From an uncultured Prevotellaceae bacterium (GTDB lineage: Bacteria > Bacteroidota > Bacteroidia > Bacteroidales > Bacteroidaceae): a stretch of 37,397 nt of DNA. The stretch is from the NCBI GenBank assembly GCA_902780635.1, contig CACZGH010000037.1:6772-44168 (forward strand), in the 5' to 3' direction. Below the pieces are notes generated by a model, which saw only the letters and a program-made list of their open reading frames with translations, had not been told where the DNA came from and did not search any database. Both the position numbers and the translations under genes were made by a program. Every line of letters starts with the position of its first letter. The first letter of the stretch is position 1. This document shows, one piece after another, positions 1 through 6,121 of this stretch.

Positions 1-669
1 AAAAACCCAGGGCGTTGCCCTGGGCTAACCGCTCATTGGCCCTTCAGGCCGCCATAATGATTACAAATTGTAAATGCCGGCAATGAAAATCTACATTTTA
101 ACACCCCCCCCAGTAATTAGCACTGCGAATGGAGAAAGGTTGTGCTATAGGCCGTGGGTAATCTCTAAGTTAGAGGGGGCCAGGGGGAGTGTGTGATTTC
201 CGCATTTTCTGTCTTTTCGGGCCTTTTTGGAATCTTATAATTCTAAGGAGATAAGGAGAGAAGGAGTGCTTATATTCTCGGATGATTTCGCAATTTATGA
301 GACGCAAGAGGTCAAAGGTGAAAAAAACTCCTTTCCTCCTATTCTCCTTAGACCAATTGATTCTCTAAAGAGTCAAGGAGTTTCCGCATCATTTCCGTCT
401 TTTCCGCAAAATTTTCGCAATCCATTTATTTGTCGGGCTCGGAGGCCCGACCTCCTACATTCACTTTGCATTCAGTCGTCATCGCAGATGACAAAGGTTT
501 TAGCATTATTTTCGTCCCTTCGCATTATTTTCGCAATCAAATAATTCTAAGGAGGGAAGGAGAGAAGGAGCGTTCATATTCTCGGATGTTTTCGCATTTT
601 TTTCGCAATCAAACAAATAACTTGTCTACTCGTCAACTAAACAAACTACTTGTCTGCTAAATAAAAAAA
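1..669. repeat. Intergenic repeat island 1
   Basis: No gene is supported here. Bases 4-44 hold a hairpin repeat (CCCAGGGC/GCCCTGGG) that recurs inverted at 2857-2897. Bases 118-163 recur inverted at 3885-3931. From about 230 to 610 lie modules shared with the other islands in reverse orientation: purine-rich AGGAG segments, the GC palindrome at 432-451, the GTCATC/GATGAC hairpin near 477-492 and ATGCGGAAA-like motifs. The end (610-660) has CTTGTC-rich short repeats like those before the TPR gene at 4115. Small open frames here are by-products of the repeat, which recurs with the same residues elsewhere. Confidence 0.8.
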
Positions 670-1485
670 CTAATACCCTGGAGGGAGCATATTCATATAC
701 GTCTCATGAAATGAGTCGCGGTGGGGCCAGTGGCCACGCTCTACGGAGACTTGGATGCTGAAGGAAGGATTGAAATTGTATTTCACGGCTGCGCCGATGC
801 GGTCGCCAGTCTCTGCCATGCCATAGAAAGAATACGGGGTGAAGCCGTTGGCTACGATCGACTTCTGGCCATAGAGATAAGCCTCCCAATGTTCGTCGAA
901 TTTGTAGCCCAGCACAGCAGACAGTCCTGCGTCGTGCATGGCGTTGTGTTGCCAATATAGATGGTTCATATAGCCACCCACAGCCACCGACAGACGGTCG
1001 GTGAGCGGAACGGCATACATGGCAGAGAGGTGCTGGCCAAAACCGGCTCCGTGGCGGGCATGGCGGCCAAACTCAGCGAAGACCGACGCCCCCAGACTCA
1101 CATTCAGACCCTTGTGGAGGTCCCAGGAGTGCCACCCTCCGAAATACCTGCCAAAATATCCTGGTGACATCACTTTGCCGTTGTGGTTGAGCCAGGGCAG
1201 ATGCAGTGAATCACGCTCTGCGAAGTAGGGGTCAGCCTCTCCAATGGGCGCTGCATATTCGTAGTGAGCAGCAGCAGTTGCAGGCTGCTCACTCTGAACA
1301 TCCTGTGTGTTCTGAACATCCTGTGTGTTCTGAACATCCTGCGTGCTCTGAACATCCTGTGTGCTCTGAACATCCTGTGTGCTCTGGATGCTCTTTCCGG
1401 GCTCTTGCGCCTGTGCTGCGATGCTACAGAGCAGAAATATGCAGAAGAATAAACGTTTCATTGTTTGAGAAAGTTGAGTCGTCAT
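670..1485 (-). CDS. Small exported protein with hexapeptide repeat, probable beta-barrel-like
   Basis: This 271-residue protein of unknown function has an N-terminal signal peptide (core LFFCIFLLCSIAAQAQ), so it should cross the inner membrane. After cleavage comes a low-complexity stretch of five STQDVQ/NTQDVQ hexapeptides (about residues 34-63). The remainder is rich in Gly, aromatic and alternating residues, which suggests an outer-membrane beta-barrel or surface protein. The chosen ATG overlaps the stop codon of the upstream mutarotase gene as ATGA, suggesting translational coupling. A second Met at residue 9 (position 1461) gives a more compact signal peptide and could be the true start. 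I do not recognise the family; the localisation is inference. Confidence 0.75.
   Translation of the reverse strand: MTTQLSQTMKRLFFCIFLLCSIAAQAQEPGKSIQSTQDVQSTQDVQSTQDVQNTQDVQNTQDVQSEQPATAAAHYEYAAPIGEADPYFAERDSLHLPWLNHNGKVMSPGYFGRYFGGWHSWDLHKGLNVSLGASVFAEFGRHARHGAGFGQHLSAMYAVPLTDRLSVAVGGYMNHLYWQHNAMHDAGLSAVLGYKFDEHWEAYLYGQKSIVANGFTPYSFYGMAETGDRIGAAVKYNFNPSFSIQVSVERGHWPHRDSFHETYMNMLPPGY
1291..1390 (-). repeat. 18-bp coding tandem repeat
   Basis: About five near-identical 18-bp units lie in frame inside the exported protein gene and encode the hexapeptide S/N-T-Q-D-V-Q. Because 18 is a multiple of three, gain or loss of units keeps the frame. Length variation between strains is therefore plausible. 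Confidence 0.85.
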
Positions 1486-2699
1486 TTCATCAGCGACATA
1501 ATACCCACTACTCCTAAACCGGTGAGGCTGGCGGCACCGCCATACATCAAGATAGAAGTGAGCAGATTGTGCTTTTTCTCGATGTGTTCAGAAAACTGGT
1601 ACGTCGTATGCGACTTGTACGGCTTGCCCGGACGGAGCACCGTGGACGGAAACTCGGGGTGGTTGGGACTGTCGGAGAAGTGCATCGTCTCTAAGCAGAT
1701 GGCGGCATTTTTCTGGTAGGCGATGCCGCCCTTTCCTATCATACTGCCGTTCAGGCCGTTGGCCGTGTAGACTTGTACTGCGGGCTCTGTGGTGTAGACG
1801 GTGAGCTGCCGCCCACTTTTCTCATCATAGAGGATGGCGGCAGGCTTTGATGACTTGCCGGCGTGTCGCAGTGCGAAGGCATGGTCATAGCCTCGTGTGA
1901 TGCTCATCTGCTCGTCGTAGATTTCGATATCGGCACCGATTTTTTTCATCTGGCGGAAGTCAAAAGGTGTGTTGCGCACCCGCATGAAGTTGCCGTCCAG
2001 GTTTTTCTCTTTGTCGTAGGTGGCGATGTATTTGCTGTCCACAAACAGCAACTGATTGGTGACAGGGGTGGAGGGGTCGCCAGAGATATTAAAGAAAGCG
2101 TGGTTGGAGAGATTCACCACCGTAGGTTTGTCGGTGGTGGCCTCAAAATTGACGGTCAGCGCGAGGTCGTGGGTCAGGCGGTAGGTGACAAAGGTGGTCA
2201 GTGTGCCAGGGAAGCCATTCTCGCCGTCGGGTGAGACATATTTGAGGCGCAGCGTACTGTCATTGTAGAAGACGATATCCCACACCCTGTCGGAGAAGCC
2301 GGGCTGGCCTCCATGTGAGATGTTGCCGTTGGCTGTTTGCTGCAATTGATATTCTTGCCCGTCGAGGGTGAAGTGTGCGCCTTTGATTCTGCCGATATAC
2401 CTTCCTACGATGCTGCCAAAGTTTTGTTTCTTGAGCCGGTAGGCATTGATATCATCAAATCCCAGTACCACATCCTCCACCTTCCCCTCTTTGTCGGGCA
2501 CCATCAGTGATACGAGCCTTGCGCCATAGTTGGTGATGCAAGCCTCCATGTTGCCGTTGTGGAGCGTGATGAGCTTCGTTTCCTTCCCGTCGACAGTGGT
2601 GATGAAACGCTGGGGGTCGAGTCCAGATTTCGTCTGCGCTACACTCAGCAGACAGTGTACAGTAAGCAGTACAAAGAGTGTAAAAATATGCTTGTTCAT
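1482..2699 (-). CDS. galM: Aldose 1-epimerase (mutarotase), exported
   Basis: This enzyme interconverts alpha and beta anomers of aldohexoses. The 405-residue protein has a signal peptide (core FVLLTVHCLLSVAQ), then a galactose-mutarotase fold. Visible family motifs are SHGGQPGF and NHAFFN, which carry the two active-site histidines, and LETMHFSDSPNHPEFPST near the C-terminus with the catalytic Glu. Unlike ordinary GalM, about 25 residues follow the domain and contain a hydrophobic segment (LTSILMYGGAASLTGLGVVGIM), a likely membrane anchor or hairpin. It probably acts in the periplasm on sugars released by surface or periplasmic glycosidases. It overlaps the next minus-strand gene by 4 bp, so the two are likely co-transcribed. 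Confidence 0.92.
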   Translation of the reverse strand: MNKHIFTLFVLLTVHCLLSVAQTKSGLDPQRFITTVDGKETKLITLHNGNMEACITNYGARLVSLMVPDKEGKVEDVVLGFDDINAYRLKKQNFGSIVGRYIGRIKGAHFTLDGQEYQLQQTANGNISHGGQPGFSDRVWDIVFYNDSTLRLKYVSPDGENGFPGTLTTFVTYRLTHDLALTVNFEATTDKPTVVNLSNHAFFNISGDPSTPVTNQLLFVDSKYIATYDKEKNLDGNFMRVRNTPFDFRQMKKIGADIEIYDEQMSITRGYDHAFALRHAGKSSKPAAILYDEKSGRQLTVYTTEPAVQVYTANGLNGSMIGKGGIAYQKNAAICLETMHFSDSPNHPEFPSTVLRPGKPYKSHTTYQFSEHIEKKHNLLTSILMYGGAASLTGLGVVGIMSLMK

Positions 2700-2856
2700 T
2701 GGTGATAGCTTGAATTTGACCGCTAAGTTACAAAAAACAATTATAAAATGTCACATTTCTCTATTTTTTTCACATCTTTATAGTTTTTTTCAGTCAAGAG
2801 ATTGGAAAAAATAGATTTAGGAGTTCAGGAGTTGAGGAGTTGAGGAGTTCAGACAG

Positions 2857-2897
2857 AAGGGCCAATGAGCCATTAGCCCAGGGCAAAACCCTGGGAT
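2857..2897 (+). repeat. Dispersed CCCAGGG/CCCTGGG hairpin repeat
   Basis: CCCAGGG (2877-2883) and CCCTGGG (2889-2895) form a 7-bp stem. With its flank AAGGGCCAATGAG it matches the inverse complement of bases 4-44, where the stem is 8 bp. There is no T tract, so it is a dispersed repeat rather than a convincing terminator. Confidence 0.75.
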
Positions 2898-2993
2898 ACG
2901 GAGAAAGGCTTTCTCTTCCTCCCTCCTTTCTTTTCTTTTCTTTCCTTCCTTCCTATTCTTGTGTATTTTTATTATCTTTAACTATAAAAACGT

Positions 2994-3022
2994 TTTGCGT
3001 TTCGGCTTTTTGCCTATATTTG
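2994..3022 (+). promoter_or_regulatory. Bacteroidetes-type promoter for the secreted protein
   Basis: TTTG (2994-2997), a 17-base spacer and a perfect TAnnTTTG match, TATATTTG (3015-3022), lie 43 bases before the start codon. This matches the -33/-7 consensus of Bacteroidetes primary sigma factors. Confidence 0.7.
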
Positions 3023-3024
3023 CA

Positions 3025-3066
3025 GCGTGTTAGTTTTTTAAATATAAGCGTGTTAGTTTTTTAAAT
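3025..3066 (+). repeat. 23-bp-period tandem duplication in the 5' leader
   Basis: Bases 3025-3043 are repeated exactly at 3048-3066. The second copy runs into the ATG of the following gene, so the 5' untranslated leader consists almost entirely of two copies of one unit. Confidence 0.85.
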
Positions 3067-3655
3067 GAAAAAGATGATGAAAAGGATAATTGTAATGATG
3101 CTGACAGTGGTGGCGATAGCCATGCCGTCGAGCGCACAGATGACAAAGAAAGATACGGGCAATGGTCCGTTGAGTGAAAGAGTGTCCAAATTCTGGAAGA
3201 AGACCAAGAAGACTTTGGACCAGGCAGCCGATCAGGTGCGGAAAGAGTTTGATGCGACGAACAGCGGTCTTCGCAAGGTCAATGGTTCTTTTTACATGAA
3301 CATCTACGACACCAATATCTATAAAGGAGAGGATGTGGACGAACTGTGCCGCCTTTGCCGAAAGGAGTTTTCGGAGAAATACCCCAATGTGGATATCCGC
3401 TCATGCGCCATCCCGCAGACCGACTGGGAGACAGAGACGGTGAAAAAAGAGGAGAAAGTGACGGGCTACAGTCAGACGCTCTTCTGCTATATCTTAGGAC
3501 GTGATGGCAACGAGGGTTTCATCAATGCCAAGTTTGTCTTTGAACGCCAGAAGAAAGTGGGCGGCACCACAATGACCAGAATAAAATGGCCGCTGTGGAT
3601 ACGCACTGACGTGCTGACCAATGAGGTGTATCAGAAGCTGATTGTTAATAATTAG
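3065..3655 (+). CDS. Secreted protein of unknown function
   Basis: This 196-residue protein begins with a basic n-region and hydrophobic core (IIVMMLTVVAIAMPSSAQ) ending in a good signal peptidase I site, so it is probably periplasmic or surface located. The mature part starts with a charged, probably helical segment (about residues 40-65) and continues with mixed alpha/beta sequence and two nearby cysteines (LCRLCRKEF). I do not recognise the family. The promoter at 2994-3022 and short leader support the start; Met5 (3077) is an alternative. A repeat island follows it. Confidence 0.75.
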   Translation: MKKMMKRIIVMMLTVVAIAMPSSAQMTKKDTGNGPLSERVSKFWKKTKKTLDQAADQVRKEFDATNSGLRKVNGSFYMNIYDTNIYKGEDVDELCRLCRKEFSEKYPNVDIRSCAIPQTDWETETVKKEEKVTGYSQTLFCYILGRDGNEGFINAKFVFERQKKVGGTTMTRIKWPLWIRTDVLTNEVYQKLIVNN

Positions 3656-4114
3656 TAGTAAGAGGTGAGAGGTGAGAGGTAAGAGATTACCCTTGCTAAT
3701 GACTCGTCCACAAAACGTAGGAGGTCGGGCCTCCGAGCCCGACAAAATAGCTGATTGCGAAAATAATGCGAAGGAACGAAAAAAATGCGAAAACTCCTTG
3801 ACTCCTTGACTCCTTAGAGAATAATCGGTCTAAGGAGGATAGGAGAATAGGAGCTCTTTTCACCACTTTCTCTATTCACACAGTGGCCACGGCCTATAGC
3901 ACACCTTTCTCCATTCGCAGTGCTAATCTCTCCCCATAGGAGGTCGGGCCTCCGAGCCCGACAAATAAATGGATTGCGGAAATATTGCAGAAAAGACGGA
4001 AATGATGCGGAAACCTTTGTCATCTGCGATGACAATTCCTATCTGTGTTAAAACAGCTTGTCAACTAAAAACAACTTGTCAACTAAAAATAACTTGTCAA
4101 CTTAAAAAAATATA
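3656..4114. repeat. Intergenic repeat island 2
   Basis: The island holds four units of the heptamer GTRAGAG (3658-3685), two copies of the GC palindrome (3724-3743 and 3943-3962) and a purine-rich inverted repeat around 3800-3850. It also holds the inverse of bases 118-163 (3885-3931), the GTCATC/GATGAC hairpin (about 4019-4032) and three tandem copies of an 18-bp CTTGTCAACTAAA-type unit (about 4053-4105) directly before the TPR gene. No gene or recognisable promoter is seen. Confidence 0.85.
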
Positions 4115-5002
4115 ATGGGCTTTTTCAAGACATTGTTCGGGGGGAAGGAAGAGAACCCCGAGGAGAAGAAAAAAAGAGATGACGCGCGCGACTTTGAGGT
4201 GCTGCGTGATGATGGTGTGCGTGCACTGCGTTCCGGTCAGGCGGCTTATGCCGTGAAATGTTTCCGTAAGGCATTGGAGATCAGGGATGAACTGCAGATA
4301 CACGACTACCTCTCGCAGGCACTGATACGTGCCGATGAACTGCGCCCCGCCATGCAGGAACTGCACCTGTTGGCCGAGGCGGAGCCGGACAATATCCAGA
4401 TTTTTATCACCATGGCCCGGGTGGCCTATATGATGGAAGACTATCAGGCGATGAACGAGGCTTGCGAGAAAGCCACCCTGATAGACAGTGACAATGCCGA
4501 GGTGGTGTTTCTGTATGGACGTGCCTCGCTGGGTCAGCAAGATCTGGTCAATGCCGTGGCAATGTTCACCAAAGCCATCATGCTCAATGACAAGCATGGC
4601 GACGCCTACCTGCAGCGTGGTGAGACCCTGTTGCGGATGGGCGACTTGGAAGGAGCCGAGGAAGACGCCGACCATCTGTTGGCAGAGGTTCCCGACCATG
4701 AGGATGTGTTGCTGCTCAAAGCCCGTGTGCTGATGGCCCAGAAGAGATACGAAGAGGCCACAGAGGTGTATAGCCGCGTGATCGACGGCAACCCGTTCTG
4801 TGTGGCGGCTTATAAGGAGCGTGGCGCCGCCTATATGGCACTCAATCAAAAAGACGCCGCCGAGGCCGATATGCGCAAGATGCTGGAGTTGAGCCCCAAT
4901 GAGTTGGCCGATGTCAGTGGGTCGTTCTCTGCCGAGGGTGTGGAGCAAAAAGTACGCCAGATCTACAAGAATAATGACGTCTTCGGTATTTTTTCCTCAT
5001 AA
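4115..5002 (+). CDS. Tetratricopeptide-repeat protein
   Basis: This 295-residue protein has no signal peptide and consists mostly of 34-residue helix-turn-helix TPR units from about residue 30 to 265. Examples are the segments around AVKCFRKALEI, VAMFTKAIML and ATEVYSRVIDGNPF. The N-terminus (MGFFKTLFGGKEENPEEKKK) is highly charged. TPR arrays mediate protein-protein contacts; no partner can be inferred. It ends 22 bases before the promoter of the aromatic operon and is probably a separate transcription unit. Confidence 0.85.
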   Translation: MGFFKTLFGGKEENPEEKKKRDDARDFEVLRDDGVRALRSGQAAYAVKCFRKALEIRDELQIHDYLSQALIRADELRPAMQELHLLAEAEPDNIQIFITMARVAYMMEDYQAMNEACEKATLIDSDNAEVVFLYGRASLGQQDLVNAVAMFTKAIMLNDKHGDAYLQRGETLLRMGDLEGAEEDADHLLAEVPDHEDVLLLKARVLMAQKRYEEATEVYSRVIDGNPFCVAAYKERGAAYMALNQKDAAEADMRKMLELSPNELADVSGSFSAEGVEQKVRQIYKNNDVFGIFSS

Positions 5003-5024
5003 ACGTAAATTTTCTTTCAAATTG

Positions 5025-5056
5025 TTTGCTTAATTCGGCAATAAGTTATAAATTTG
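5025..5056 (+). promoter_or_regulatory. Promoter of the Phe/Tyr operon
   Basis: TTTG (5025-5028), a 20-base spacer and a perfect TAnnTTTG match, TAAATTTG (5049-5056), fit the Bacteroidetes promoter consensus. Transcription would begin about 5062-5065, roughly 20 bases before the leader peptide ATG at 5084. Confidence 0.8.
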
Positions 5057-5083
5057 CAGCCGAAAACAAGAAAATCAATCAAA

Positions 5084-5158
5084 ATGAACATCAAGAGCGC
5101 ATACTTCTATTTTTATTTTTACTTTGCAAGTAATTGTGAAGCGGGAGTTTGCGCATAG
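5084..5158 (+). CDS. pheL: Phe/Tyr leader peptide of the aromatic operon attenuator
   Basis: A 24-codon reading frame begins just after the promoter and reads MNIKSAYFYFYFYFASNC, then EAGVCA and a TAG stop. Four consecutive Tyr-Phe pairs (codons 7-14) make eight of the 24 codons specific for the two end products of the downstream enzymes. This is the hallmark of a ribosome-mediated attenuation leader. The end of the frame (5135-5150) is itself one arm of the predicted antiterminator, so a ribosome reaching the stop codon would mask it. Assignment rests on composition, position and RNA structure. The symbol is by analogy with the enterobacterial pheL, with which no homology is claimed. Confidence 0.88.
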   Translation: MNIKSAYFYFYFYFASNCEAGVCA

Positions 5159-5212
5159 TCATTACTCAAAGAATTATCAAGCCAAAGGTTCAAGATAAAT
5201 TCCCGCTTCACA
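5135..5212 (+). promoter_or_regulatory. Antiterminator helix of the Phe/Tyr attenuator
   Basis: Bases 5135-5150 pair with 5197-5212 to give about 16 bp with one G-U pair. The core GTGAAGCGGGA/TCCCGCTTCAC is perfect over 11 bp. The right arm uses bases 5198-5206, which also form the left arm of the terminator, so the two structures exclude each other. A ribosome stalled early in the Tyr/Phe run leaves the left arm free (read-through). A ribosome at the leader stop covers it (termination). Confidence 0.83.
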
Positions 5213-5234
5213 GAGAGGCGGGAATTGTTTTTTT
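5198..5234 (+). terminator. Intrinsic terminator of the Phe/Tyr attenuator
   Basis: AATTCCCGC (5198-5206) and GCGGGAATT (5218-5226) form a perfect 9-bp stem with an 11-base loop, followed by G and seven Ts (5228-5234). It lies 44 bases before pheA and after the leader peptide, as expected for a regulated premature terminator. Confidence 0.9.
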
Positions 5235-5293
5235 GACCAAAGAGAAGTTTTAAACCGAAGAGAAGTTTTAGACCGAAGATGAAGAGAATCGCC
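5235..5293 (+). repeat. 18-bp tandem repeat running into the pheA start
   Basis: Three near-identical units of the type ACCGAAGAGAAGTTTTA fill the space between the attenuator terminator and pheA. In the third unit a changed base creates the ATG start codon (ACCGAAGATGAAGAG). Confidence 0.75.
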
Positions 5294-6121
5294 ATACAAG
5301 GACAGAACGGGTCGTTTCACGACATTGCCGCCCACCAGTTTTTCGTGGGTGAGCAGGTGCAGATTATCTGCTGCAACACTTTCGAGGAGGTCTATCAGCA
5401 AATCAGCCACGACCCCACCATCGTGGGTATGACCGCCATCGAGAACACCATCGCCGGCAGTCTGCTTCACAACTACGAATTGCTGCGAGACTCCGGCACG
5501 ACCGTGGTGGGCGAGCACAAACTGCATATACGCCACTGTCTGTGCTGTCTGCCAGAGGATACGTGGGAGACCATCGACGAGGTACACTCACACCCCGTGG
5601 CCCTCATGCAGTGCCGCCAGTTTCTGGCTGCGCACCCCCACCTGAAAGCTGTGGAGACCGACGACACCGCCGGCGCCGCTGAGAACATCATGGCCCGTCA
5701 GTTGCGTGGCAAGGCCGCCATCTGCCATGCCACTGCTGCCCAGTTGAATGGTATGAAAGTGCTTCAAGACTCGATAGAAGACAACAAGCACAACTTCACC
5801 CGTTTTTTGGTGGTGTGCGACCCTCGCAAGGCCGACTTTATGCGCCCTCTGGAGAAGTCAGACAAAGCCAGTCTGGTCTTTTCGCTGCCCCATGAGGAAG
5901 GTTCTCTCTCCAAGGTGCTGACCATCCTCTCTTTCTACAACATCAACCTCACCAAGATCCAGTCGCTGCCCATCATCGGCCATGAGTGGGAGTATATGTT
6001 CTATGTGGATGTCACGTACAACAATCTCACCCGCTATCGCCAGAGCATCGACGCCATTATCCCATTGACCAAGGAACTGAAAATATTAGGAGAATATCAG
6101 AATGGAAAACAGACCAATTGA
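5279..6121 (+). CDS. pheA: Prephenate dehydratase
   Basis: This enzyme converts prephenate to phenylpyruvate in phenylalanine synthesis. The 280-residue protein has the two-lobed dehydratase domain (about 1-185), with AIENTIAGSL and the catalytic Thr-Arg-Phe motif in HNFTRFLVV. A C-terminal ACT domain follows (about 195-270: SLVFSLPHEEGSLSKVL). There is no fused chorismate mutase; that activity sits on the DAHP synthase downstream. The Phe-binding ESRP motif of typical ACT domains reads QSLP here, so feedback control by Phe may be weak or different (inference). It is the first gene behind the leader attenuator and overlaps the aminotransferase gene by 20 bp. Confidence 0.95.
   Translation: MKRIAIQGQNGSFHDIAAHQFFVGEQVQIICCNTFEEVYQQISHDPTIVGMTAIENTIAGSLLHNYELLRDSGTTVVGEHKLHIRHCLCCLPEDTWETIDEVHSHPVALMQCRQFLAAHPHLKAVETDDTAGAAENIMARQLRGKAAICHATAAQLNGMKVLQDSIEDNKHNFTRFLVVCDPRKADFMRPLEKSDKASLVFSLPHEEGSLSKVLTILSFYNINLTKIQSLPIIGHEWEYMFYVDVTYNNLTRYRQSIDAIIPLTKELKILGEYQNGKQTN

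Larger units (their letters stand above)
2700..3064. other. Divergent intergenic region between galM and the secreted-protein gene
   Basis: This 365-bp gap has no gene. It holds AGGAG/TTGAGGAG-type short purine repeats (2818-2853), a dispersed hairpin repeat (2857-2897), a pyrimidine-rich TTCC tract (about 2910-2955), a promoter for the rightward gene (2994-3022) and a short tandem duplication (3025-3066). No clear consensus promoter was found for galM, only a one-mismatch TAACTTAG on the minus strand. Confidence 0.7.

Noticed and set aside
432-451. GC palindrome as an ordinary intrinsic terminator
   Set aside because: No T tract follows the stem, and copies occur upstream of divergent genes as well as downstream of genes.
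227-660. Small open frames with the residues SGSEARPPT, also at 3494, 9326 and 14079
   Set aside because: The same residues appear wherever the GC palindrome repeat occurs and in both orientations; they are translations of a non-coding repeat.
5003-5278. T-box or other riboswitch in front of pheA
   Set aside because: No T-box sequence or riboswitch core is seen; the leader peptide and competing helices explain the region.
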